A stretch of DNA of 64,000 nucleotides, taken from the NCBI GenBank assembly GCA_013368445.1, contig JAACJO010000005.1, positions 558,001-622,000 of the forward strand, in the 5' to 3' direction. This document shows, one piece after another, positions 1 to 9,191 of the stretch. The translations under genes were made by a program, and so were the position numbers. The DNA comes from Leucocoprinus leucothites. Taxonomy: Eukaryota > Basidiomycota > Agaricomycetes > Agaricales > Agaricaceae. Position 1 is the first letter of the stretch, and every line of letters starts with the position of its first letter. The notes under the pieces are model-generated. The model saw only the letters and a list, made by a program, of their open reading frames with translations, made no database searches and was not told the origin of the DNA.

Positions 1-739
1 ATGAACCGATTGCTCTATAGGACAGCTTACAGACGATCCTCCCAGGCACGAAGATCTACCTCACCTGAAATGGGCTTCAGCCAGCTGTAGTTGCACCATT
101 TCGAGGAAGATCTCTGCTGCTGCTGGTCAACGTTGTTGGAACGCTTGCATCCGCATATCAGATGAACGGGCACCAGATATATTACCCCTCATCGAAGAGT
201 TTGATTTCAGGTTTATAGATCCGCCTTTCTACGAATTCTGCAAATTCGTAAACTGGCTTCATAGACAGGTATGCCGTTCCCCTTGGGCCTCCCTCTATCT
301 TTTTTGTTGATCAAATCCATTGCAGGATTGTGGCGATAATTTCTTGCGCACGTCCCCTTCATGTGATGAGGATCATCGCCTCCTAGAATATCTTAGCACC
401 ATGACAAATGGAGAACCTGCATATCCTACGACATTTCCTCTCGATTGGGTGAGCTGAGAAGTGATTACCTAGTAAATAGTTCACCCAGCTCTAACCATAC
501 TCATTTAGCAAACGGATAGCCCACGATTATCATCCTCTAAATTCAGAGAATATTTCTTCATCGGGCGTGGTTTCAAGTCCGTTGTTGTTTGGGTCACGAA
601 TCGCGATGGTTATGCTCGAATCGATCTTTTGAATTGCGAGAAGGAACCGTCTAATAAGCGTTTCTTGATGCACCAGAAACGTCTCGCTGACATCAGGTGG
701 TATGGAACGCCTCAGGTTATGAGGGACGACGATGGCTAA
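1..739 (+). CDS. NACHT NTPase-family protein, C-terminal part only (cut by window edge)
   Basis: Three terminal exons (33-268, 326-448, 509-739) of a gene that begins outside the window; bases 1-32 look like the end of an intron. The translation matches the C-terminal region of the four complete NACHT genes in this window: LPHLKWAS, then a segment ending FPLDW, then SSKFREYFFIGRGFKSVVVW and IDLLNCEKEPS. The first two exons are 236 and 123 nt, the same lengths as in the copies at 47958-50400 and 50971-53466. The NTPase core is not visible, so membership rests on this C-terminal similarity. The end lacks the QISEY-x2-WL motif of the other copies and closes with a short acidic DDDG tail. Function is inferred only from the family (NLR-like signalling ATPases). 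Confidence 0.8.
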
Positions 740-1028
740 AGCTAAGGTGTCGAGAATATGGAGTTCACCATTCATTCCGGGGGAGCGCTTGTACTATATA
801 CTAGGTATCCTGAATATAATGCCTGGGGTAATAATGTACCATGTCTTTATGCTCCAAAATGTTCTGTCTCATTGTATCTTCAAGAGCGCCTGCCAGAGCC
901 ATGGTGGGCAAGCTGAGAATGGGTAGAGCCCTACTAAAAGCGCTCACTGAGTTTGGTGTGACAAAAGTGACACTCCCAATCAGTAATTTTCAATCACACA
1001 ACCCACTTTATCTTTCCTACTTCAAAAC

Positions 1029-2080
1029 ATGGTCGTAGCACATTCAGCAACACATCCTGCTCAGCCTTCATCTTCCAAACACAAAAAACGCAGAAAGCTG
1101 CACAAAAAACCAAGTGCCGCGACCCAAGAACCCCATGCTTCGTCCTCACACACCGAACCCTCAGACGAGGAACTCGCAGACATCACCGAAACCCTTTCAC
1201 AACCCATCGACACCACTTCACTATTCACTCCCCCAAAAATATCCTCTTCCAACGACGCAAACGATGACGACGATGAACTTATGATCGATACCTCTGCACC
1301 CACCTTGTCTCTCCCCACTGCTGCCCCCGTTTTCCGTCCAGCTGCACCTTCAAAAAGCAAGACCCTACTAGCTCCTGAAACCCGTAGAGTACCAATGCCA
1401 CCACACAGAATGACTCCTCTCAAGAAAGATTGGGTCAACATTTTCGGACCACTGACGGAGATTTTGGGCCTGCAAGTGAGGATGAACGTCCAAAGAAGAT
1501 GCGTTGAGATCAGAGTGCGTGATGCTTGCTTTTTCGCGTTGGCTGCGCGATCTGACGTATTTCTATCAACTAGACCTCGAAGTTCACAAAGGATATTGGG
1601 GCGATTCAAAAAGGCGCAGATTTTGTCAAGGCATATGCACTCGGCTTTGATGTCAACGTATGTCGACCCAATGTATCATTTCTTTTGAGTATTCATCAAC
1701 CAACTCCACAGGATGCCATCGCTCTTCTGCGCATGGATGATCTCTACCTTGATTCATTTGAGATCAAAGACGTTAAGACCCTTCAGGGTGACCATCTATC
1801 TCGTGCTATTGGTCGTATCGCAGGCCAGGACGGCAAGACAAAATTCACAATCGAAAATACCAGCCGGACACGGATTGTCCTCGCAGATACGTAAGTTGAT
1901 ACCTTTTCAATTTCACCATGCACTAAAAGCCTCTTCAGCAAAATCCACATCATGGGATCCTTCCAGAATATCAAGATCGCCCGCGATGCAATTGTTTCCC
2001 TCATCCTCGGATCACCGCCAGGCAAGGTGTACGCCGGATTGCGGACAGTGAGCAGTCGTATGAGGCAACGTGCGCTATAA
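1029..2080 (+). CDS. PNO1: PNO1 (Dim2) pre-40S ribosome assembly RNA-binding protein
   Basis: Four exons (1029-1514, 1574-1657, 1712-1890, 1939-2080) give about 296 residues. PNO1 is an essential KH-domain RNA-binding protein of the nucleolar 90S/pre-40S particle. It helps recruit the 18S dimethylase Dim1 and masks the 3' end of 18S rRNA before Nob1 cleavage. The first 120 residues are low-complexity, with a basic patch ([11 protein letters not shown]) and an acidic DDDDE stretch. The conserved core starts near residue 128 with [20 protein letters not shown] and continues with the KH-like region ([32 protein letters not shown]) to the end RMRQRAL. Splice sites are GT-AG and all joins keep the family sequence continuous. 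UTP21, at 27491-31058, acts in the same pathway. Confidence 0.95.
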
Positions 2081-2278
2081 CATTTGTACACTATCTCTGT
2101 AGTTATTGGTATTGGATTCAACCTAGTAATGAACGTGGAGCTGGATATGATGAAAACTGAGGTCATAGCAAGTACTGGGTAAAAACTAAACTACTCGATC
2201 CCCCCAAAGGCTTATGTCTTGCTAATGACACTGTTATCCACGTCAGGACATGTCAGAGAGCTCGCATATGCGACGGAC

Positions 2279-4608
2279 TCACTTATCAAGTGCAGCCTGG
2301 TCCACAGGCGGCTCCCTGGCACCGATTGTGATCTTGAATCCTTCACTTGGAACACCGTCTACGAGCACGAAGAGCCATCCTGGCCCGGGGGGTATACGCA
2401 CTCATTCGGTGGTGAGGTAACACTGAGTTCCGCCGCATCCCCCTTCAGGCTTGCTGCGAGCCATACATGTCTCGAGTTCATATGTACACTATGGGAGATG
2501 AACCCAAAGTCCATCAACGCGACTGCAAAACCGATTAATCTACGCCAATATCTAGAGTGAAAGCTACACATACCTTTAACTTCCTGACCATCCCTCACAG
2601 CCTCGCTCAGTCTAACAGTAAATGTCTCTCCGAGTTCCACAGCTCCAGACGCCTCTTCGATACCGGGCCTATCGAGCTGCATGTATGGTGGGCTCAACCG
2701 CTCGACTCGGTATTCCGTGACATATTTGGCTTCGCTTCGGTCAAAGTTGGGGTTGCTCCCTGCAATCATTATATCGCCTTTCGGCGTTAAAGTTGCCACG
2801 CTATGATATAACCTTGGTATAGAGCTAGTAGGCATGTTATCATCGTGGTAGAATCGCCTTTCATGGGGCGCATGGGGATTATAGATAACAGGCGTGAAAG
2901 CAGGGTTATCCGCATTGGACTGTCCGACTTGGTGCTTGACATTTCCATATCCTGCAACGCCACTCTTTGCACCGTTGACGATGACAATCTCGCCAGTGGG
3001 TAGGATCACCGCATCCGGCATCACCCGCGGTTCAGGCATATGCTCAACTTGCCAGCCTCGAGCAATACCCTGTTCTGTCAGAACCATCCGTGCGCATTGG
3101 GCTGAAGCAGAATCCTGGGATAGCAACTGCTCAGGTGGTACTGTATCGCTCAAAGTCGAGCCGCCACAAATCAAGACTTCAGGGGTATAATCGTTTTCAT
3201 ACGACAACGGGAGAAGAAGTCCAACGCCAGTCATTGGATACGTGACACGAACGCCATTGGGAAGAGAGGGCAGCCTTTTTTCAATGTTCTTCTTCCAGTC
3301 ATAGATCATGGCGTCTCTGTTGGCAGCAATGAAAAGCTTGCCATCAGGTAACAGGAATACGATGGGGAATAGGTTCGCGTTTAGGGTATCCTTTAAAAAC
3401 TGCATGGGTATTGGCATACCGTTGGATCCGTGAATCCCCTTCGGTGGCCAGAATTCAATTGTAGGATTGTTCATAGCTGGACTATTGATGTAATCGCCTC
3501 GCGTCGAACCGCCAATGATGATGATACTTCCATCGTCGAGCCGTGCGGACGTCGGATACCACCTCGGACTCGCCATGTGAATCCTCGATGGATTCTCATA
3601 TATCTCACACTTGTGTGCATTCTCCGAGCCGCACGGATGAAAGAGACGGATGGCTTGCAGTCCATTGATATCGCCGAATCCAGGTTTGTCGACAGGGGCC
3701 CCTCCAACGTTGACCAAAGTTCCGTTCGACAAGAAAGCGCCACCCGCACAGAATGAGTTCGTCTTCAATTCGAGAGGTCGAACCTCATCTGTATTGAGAT
3801 CATAAAGAGCCGCCCATGCTCCATGCCCAGAAATCATCAAGGGGTTGTGTTCCACTTTGTCAATGATGATGGCATGAGATGAAGACACGACCGTCAGCTG
3901 CATAGCTGCTACGCCTGTCGTTCCGTGTTGAGATAGTTCCCATCGTGGGCGTGGAGGTCCTTCACTTCGAAGTAACCCTCGACGTATGCGCGTACGGTTC
4001 CGAACCGACTCAAAAAGGGGGTTCTGACGATGTCCGAGATTTGATTCAGCTTTCAAGGTCCATCCGGGAGTGACTACGAGCGTGTCAAGATCCATAATAC
4101 CAGTATTTAGCCTTTGGATCTGAGGAGTGAGCTGGCCAAGATTGACTACTTTGATAATATGTTCCCCATCTTCGAGGTCTGCCCGACGGAAAAAACTCCA
4201 TTGTTTCCTTGAACTTGTCGTATCGCAGAATAGGTTCACCTTCTTTTCCTCCTTGCCGTCCAAATAAACTTGAGCGTATCCATGAAATCGGTCGCAGTCG
4301 CCTAGCCATTCAATGCCAGTCCCAGTGAAAGACAACGAGAAGGATGCTCCGCGCTCCTGTGTCGTTCGGAGAGAACCAGAGAGGCAAAGCTCAGACTTGG
4401 CCGTTGACCATTTTCCGTTGTAAGTGATAAAGGGAGAACCAGAGTCGTATGTTTTAGATCCAGAAGGTACTGAGCGAGTTAAATGTTCGGTTTCTTGTGT
4501 AAGTTCCACGAAGGAATGGCGAAGCCGGGGGTTTTTGTGCGCATTAACGCTGCCAGCAGCGAGAATAAGCGTAGATATGGGTAGAAGAAAAGAATGTAGG
4601 GGTGCCAT
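2279..4608 (-). CDS. Glyoxal-oxidase-like copper radical oxidase, with an apparent 1-nt frameshift near the C terminus
   Basis: Secreted copper radical oxidase that would oxidise small aldehydes or alcohols to acids while making H2O2, as in wood-decay fungi. Counting from the ATG at 4608, a signal peptide (MAPLHSFLLPISTLILAAG) is followed by an extra beta-sandwich-like domain (about 40-190), then the glyoxal oxidase propeller and a C-terminal DUF1929-type region. All expected copper/radical residues are present: Cys287 (NSFCAGG) and Tyr351 (RWYPTSA) for the thioether cofactor, Tyr601-His602 (RLYHS) and His689 (ISHSVHM). A 51-nt in-phase intron lies at about 2529-2579. After PPNECVYPPG the frame is lost in a run of six C (minus strand, about 2388-2393). 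One more C would continue into the conserved GWLFVLVDGVPSEG and stop at 2279-2281. Without it, translation ends near 2359. Either a real lesion or a sequence error. Confidence 0.85.
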
Positions 4609-5013
4609 TGTAGCAGGGGAATACAAGGAGATTATAGCGCAAGCCTGAGCAACTATGTAAAGCTCAGGAGAAATTATTGAGGGGGTATGTAGGGTAGATG
4701 TTTAGGGATAGATGTGTCACTTCGTTCAGAATGTTGGTGAACGGACTAGCAACAAACAAGTGTCAATACGCTTACCGTCGACAAGCAATGGTTTGCATAC
4801 TGAGTACTCGAGTAGGCGGGTACCAAGAAAATACAGAGAACATCGCATTGTTGTCTAAAAAAACAACGCCGAAACAGGGTAGCACGATACGAGTACATTA
4901 AGAAAGAAATAAGTGATCATATAAATGTACAATATATCTTGTAGCGGTGTAATGTCTATATCTATACTCGCAAGGAAGCGACGAATTGAAAGGATGTACG
5001 CATAGAAGGATCA
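4609..5013. other. Intergenic: upstream of the oxidase gene and downstream of ADE4
   Basis: Both flanking genes are on the minus strand, so this interval holds the promoter of the copper radical oxidase and the 3' end of the amidophosphoribosyltransferase gene. An alternative in-frame oxidase start lies at 4626. I see no coding pattern, RNA gene or repeat. Confidence 0.5.
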
Positions 5014-6988
5014 TTAATTGGATTTCCAAGTGTTGTGTAGTCCTACGGTGTCGTCGGAACCATTAGTTGGTGTAGTATTTCCAGTAAAATGTCCATTCGT
5101 GAAGACACCATCGCCTTTGCTTTGAAGCTCGCTGGTGTTCAGTTTGAGCCGGTTGTTGTCGGAACGCAGATCCTCGATGTGCTGGAGGTAACTCTCGTCG
5201 ACTCCACCTGTCACATACTCGCCCGTGAAAACGGAGCAGTCGAACGTTGGGATGCCGGTGTTGAGGTGTCGAACGGATTCCACGAGATCTGAGAGCGTCT
5301 GAAAGATTACAAGATCGGCACCTATGGCCCGAGCGATCGAGTTCTCATCTCTGCCATGTGCAACGAGCTCCTTGCGGGATGGCATATCAATACCATATAC
5401 GTTAGGGTACCTGGGTGAGGTTGAACTCTTGATCACGATTTAGGTGAATGCTTGGATGTACCTAATAGGCGGTGCGCAGCTTGCAACGATGACCTTCTTG
5501 GCACCAACATCTTTGGCCATTTGAACAATCTCTTTGGAGGTTGTACCCCTAACGATGGAATCTAATGCACGAAATCAAACACCAGTATCATGGGAGCTCG
5601 TAAAAAGCTCACCATCAACGATCAGAACATTCTTGTTGGCAAATTCCAACGCCATAGCGTTCAGCTTTTTGCGTACGTTCTTCCTCCTCATTTGTTGACC
5701 GGGCATGATAAAGGTCCTGCCTACATAGCGATTTTTGATGAAACCTTCGCGGTACGGCAACGCAAGCTTTTGTGCAAGGTTCAACGCTGCGACTCGCGAT
5801 GTATCTGGAACCTGCATAAGGTGAGTATGTGGTCTCATGAGATGTGAATAACACTCACTGGAATGACGACATCCACTGTGAGATTGTTCTCAGTCAGGAC
5901 TTGTTGCACCTTCTCCGCAAGTACATCCCCCATAGCCATGCGGCTCCGGTACACACTCACACCATCAATCACTGAGTCTGGTCTCGCGAAATACACGAAC
6001 TCGAAGATATCGGGTGCAAAGGTAGCTGGTGTTGCAACCTGCCGCCGTGAAATACCATTCCGAGTGATAATCACCGCCTCGCCTAGATAAGAGATGATAA
6101 GCTGATGAAGGGGGAAAACAAAATATGAGTGCAAGCCCACCAGGTTTAACATCCTCCCAATCCGAAAATCCACAAGCGTCTGCCACAACGCTCTCGCTCG
6201 CGAATATATAATCCATTCCCTCGCCGCTGCTTGCAGCCTTACGCGAAGCCATACCAACAGGCCGGATACCATTTGGGTCACGGAACGCGATGATACCAAA
6301 CCCTGCGAGCATCGCAACACATGCATATGCGCCCTTGCACTGCGATACGACACCTCCAATAGCTGTGAAAATATCTTCCTCATTGATTCGGAATTTCCCT
6401 GTTTGTTGGAGGTTGTTGGCAAAAATATTGAGAAGGAGCTCAGAATCAGATGCCGTGTTGATGTGTCGATGCGCAACCTGGTCCATATACTGCATGAGGG
6501 ACGAGGTATTGATAAGGTTGCCGTTCTACAGAACGCCGTCAGACATCGAAAGTTTATAAATGAAATGAGACATTACATGTGCAAAGACAATTCCATAGGG
6601 CGAGTTGACATAGAATGGCTGAGCCTCAGCATTGTTGAAGCTTCCGGCAGTGGGGTAACGAACTGCAAGATATCAGCATTATACATTAATTGGGCTGAAA
6701 AACTTGGTACGCACCATGTCCGACTCCCATACCACCGATCAGCCTGGAGATGGAATTGGCATCGAAAACGTCCCGAACCATTCCATTGGCTTTACACTGG
6801 AAAAAGCGGCCCTTGGGGCCACAAGTGATAATACCGCATGCATCTTGACCCCGGTGTTGGAGGAGTGAGAGGCCCTCCGCAATTTCCGAAGCAGCATCTA
6901 CTGCAGGATCATGGAGGAGAAGTCCAAGTATGCCACACACTGTCCTTGGGTTAGCACAGAGCTTAGAGAAAACTGGGAACAACGCACT
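5014..6988 (-). CDS. ADE4: Amidophosphoribosyltransferase (glutamine PRPP amidotransferase), first step of purine synthesis
   Basis: Converts PRPP and glutamine to 5-phosphoribosylamine, the committed step of de novo IMP synthesis in the cytosol. Exons on the minus strand: 6988, 6715-6939, 6577-6662, 6141-6525, 5859-6082, 5613-5811, 5462-5561, 5014-5410; 538 residues. The N terminus reads MCGILGLLL, so Cys2 is the Ntn-hydrolase nucleophile after Met removal. It is followed by the glutaminase signatures [11 protein letters not shown] and HNGNLIN. The C-terminal phosphoribosyltransferase half has the PRPP loop [17 protein letters not shown]. The only start giving MCGIL requires an intron (6940-6987) that splits the start codon after its A. 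An upstream ATG at 7033 is out of frame and overlaps this start. The last 40 residues are Asn/Thr-rich and poorly conserved. Confidence 0.95.
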
Positions 6989-7383
6989 AGCCGGGATCTG
7001 CAGGGAAGGGACGAACGTTGGTGGTGAAGAGGCATTTTAAAAATTTAGGCAGAATCGCCGAGAATGAGGCATTGATTCTCCACACGTGCGCTTATGAAAT
7101 TTCCAAACTCTGACAACAGATTTTATATGCGGTTGAACGCGATCTATTGAACATCTGATTACGGACTATATAACGCAGCTAGTCTACATTCCACGGATGA
7201 AAGCAAGGTAAGGTGTGAGGAAGGCGTGAGTGGTATCATGAAAACATTACAATGCAGAACGATGATGGAAGGATGAACTTCCGATGCAAGAGGTGGAAGG
7301 ATGAGCTTCCTATGCAAGACAGAGATAAACGGAAAGACGATGTAAGATATGGTATTATTATATCAATCGGATTAACCGGGGAC
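6989..7383. other. Intergenic: ADE4 promoter and SAM synthetase 3' flank
   Basis: Upstream region of ADE4 (minus strand) and downstream of the SAM synthetase stop. It holds an out-of-frame ATG at 7033 and an imperfect direct repeat at 7266-7319, listed separately. No coding exon is evident. Confidence 0.5.
7266..7319. repeat. Imperfect 26-nt direct repeat with an internal GGAAG...CTTCC dyad
   Basis: Two units, 7266-7291 and 7294-7319, start TGGAAGGATGA and end ATGCAAGA, with two visible mismatches. Each holds GGAAG and CTTCC separated by six bases, so each unit could form a small hairpin or bind a dimeric protein. It lies just downstream of the SAM synthetase stop codon (minus strand) and about 280 bp upstream of ADE4. 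Confidence 0.7.
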
Positions 7384-8852
7384 TCAGAGCTTGAGTTGCT
7401 TGGGCTTCTCCCAGGTATAGCTGGGGTTGCCGAAGTGGCCGTAAGATGCAGTCTTGAGGTACTGCGGCTTTTGGAGATCGAGCTCGCGGACTAAGAAAAG
7501 ACTATGAGTAAGCGGTAAGAAGTCATACATGAGGTCACTCACCGATAACACCAGGTCGGAGGTCCCAGTTGTTACGGATGATTTGAACAAGCTCTTCGTC
7601 GGTCTTCTTGCCAGTGCCATAGGTATCGACGTAGATCGACAATGGCTCAGCAACACCGATGGCGTAAGAAAGCTGGACAAGAGCACGACGAGCGAGGCCG
7701 GCGGCAATGAGCGACTTGGCTAAAATAAGCATATCAGAGAAGTGTCGCATAGAAAAAAAACCCCCCCCAAAATGAACATACCAATCCAACGCGCGGTGTA
7801 GGCGGCAGAACGATCGACCTTTGAGAAGTCTTTGCCAGAGAAAGCACCTCCACCGTGGGCACCCCAGCCGCCGTAGGTATCGACAATGATCTTGCGACCT
7901 GTCAGACCAGCATCACCCTGGGGGCCACCAATAACGAAGCGGCCAGAAGGTTGGATCTATTCCACGCCACCATCAGCGACTAAATTTGGACAGGAAAAAA
8001 AATACACATACGTGATAGATGGTGCGGTCATCAAGGAGGTGGGCGGGAATAACCTTCTTGATAATTTTCTCCTCAATCTCCTTGCGGAGGTCCTCAGTGG
8101 AGATTTCCTCAGCATGCTGGGTAGAGATAACGATGGTGTCGACACGAAGAGGAATGGTGGCACCACCATCCTTCTTGTACTCAATGGTAACTTGAGTCTT
8201 CGAGTCTGGTCGGAGCCATCCGAGCTCACCGCTGCGACGAGCTGCAGCCATAGCGGCATTGAGCTTGTGGGCAAGCATGATGGTCAAAGGCATGTACTCC
8301 TCAGTCTCGTCGGTGGCATAGCCGAACATGATACCCTGATCACCAGCACCATGGCTCTCGAGCGAACCATGGTCCAAGCCCTGGGCAATATCAGGGGACT
8401 GCTGCTCAATGGCGACAAGGATGTTGCAGGTCTTGTAGTCAAAGCCCTTGGACGAGTCGTCGTAACCAATCTTCTTGATGGTGTCACGGATGACCTTCTG
8501 ATAGTCAATCTGAGCCTTGGTGCTGATTTCACCAAAGACCATGATCATGCCGGTCTTGGACGCGGTCTCGCAAGCGACCTTGGAGAATGGGTCCTCAGCC
8601 AAGCAGGCATCAAGCTGAAATTTACATGGGAAGCGGTCAGCTTCGACTATCACGCCACGAGAAGTACAATCAACACTCACAATGGCGTCGGAAACCTGGT
8701 CACAAATTTTATCTGATCACATATCAGCTTTTGCCACAAGCGACGCGTGGCAATTGCAACATACCGGGGTGGCCCTCACCAACGGATTCGGAGGTGAACA
8801 AGAAGTGGCCAGGGGCCAGAGCAGCGTGAATAGCAGAACCGTTGGCGGCCAT
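7384..8852 (-). CDS. SAM2: S-adenosylmethionine synthetase (methionine adenosyltransferase)
   Basis: Makes S-adenosylmethionine from methionine and ATP, a cytosolic homotetramer or dimer. Six exons on the minus strand (8765-8852, 8681-8712, 8012-8614, 7782-7956, 7543-7719, 7384-7490) give 393 residues, the usual family length. Signature motifs are present: [20 protein letters not shown] near the N terminus (ATP and methionine binding), [15 protein letters not shown], and the glycine-rich loop GGGAFSGKD. It ends [12 protein letters not shown]. One exon is only 32 nt. The start [17 protein letters not shown] is the first ATG before the conserved block. The symbol follows yeast usage (SAM1/SAM2); orthology to one of that pair cannot be assigned. 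Confidence 0.97.
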
Positions 8853-9191
8853 CGTGAAATAAGAGGGAGTGGATGAGGGGGAGGGAAGGAGGTATGGTGA
8901 GAAGAGCTTGTCCAAACTTTTTTGAAATTTATGTAGGTCCTCTGATTAGTCAGCAGGTATCATCGAAGATTATCACGCCATCTGCTGTCTCTTTTTCTCA
9001 AACGTGATTTCTGGCCTTATTTGGGGGACCCAACGAACTAGTCAATTTAATTTTTAAGGGCAACGTGGTGAGAGAATGTGGTAAGAGTTGTGTAAAAGTA
9101 CAGCACATCCTTCACGGCATACCGCCGTCCTATGTACACCATCAAAATATACGTCTACGTACATTCAAATTGCAACATTTCATGACCATGT
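8853..9191. other. Intergenic: SAM synthetase promoter, myotubularin 3' flank
   Basis: Both neighbours are on the minus strand. The interval holds the SAM synthetase upstream region and the downstream end of the myotubularin gene. No exon-like, RNA-gene-like or repeat pattern was seen. Confidence 0.45.

Noticed and set aside
1061..1609. Minus-strand open frame of 182 codons
   Set aside because: Antisense to PNO1 exon 1 and crossing its first intron; low-complexity Ser-rich translation without family resemblance.
2380..2400. A short intron explaining the oxidase frame change
   Set aside because: No GT-AG pair of plausible length lies there, and the protein spacing of the family is kept exactly, which fits a single-base change instead.
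7886..8716. Long plus-strand open frame of 276 codons
   Set aside because: It lies exactly opposite the conserved exons of SAM synthetase on the minus strand; its sequence is the mirror of that codon pattern and matches no family.
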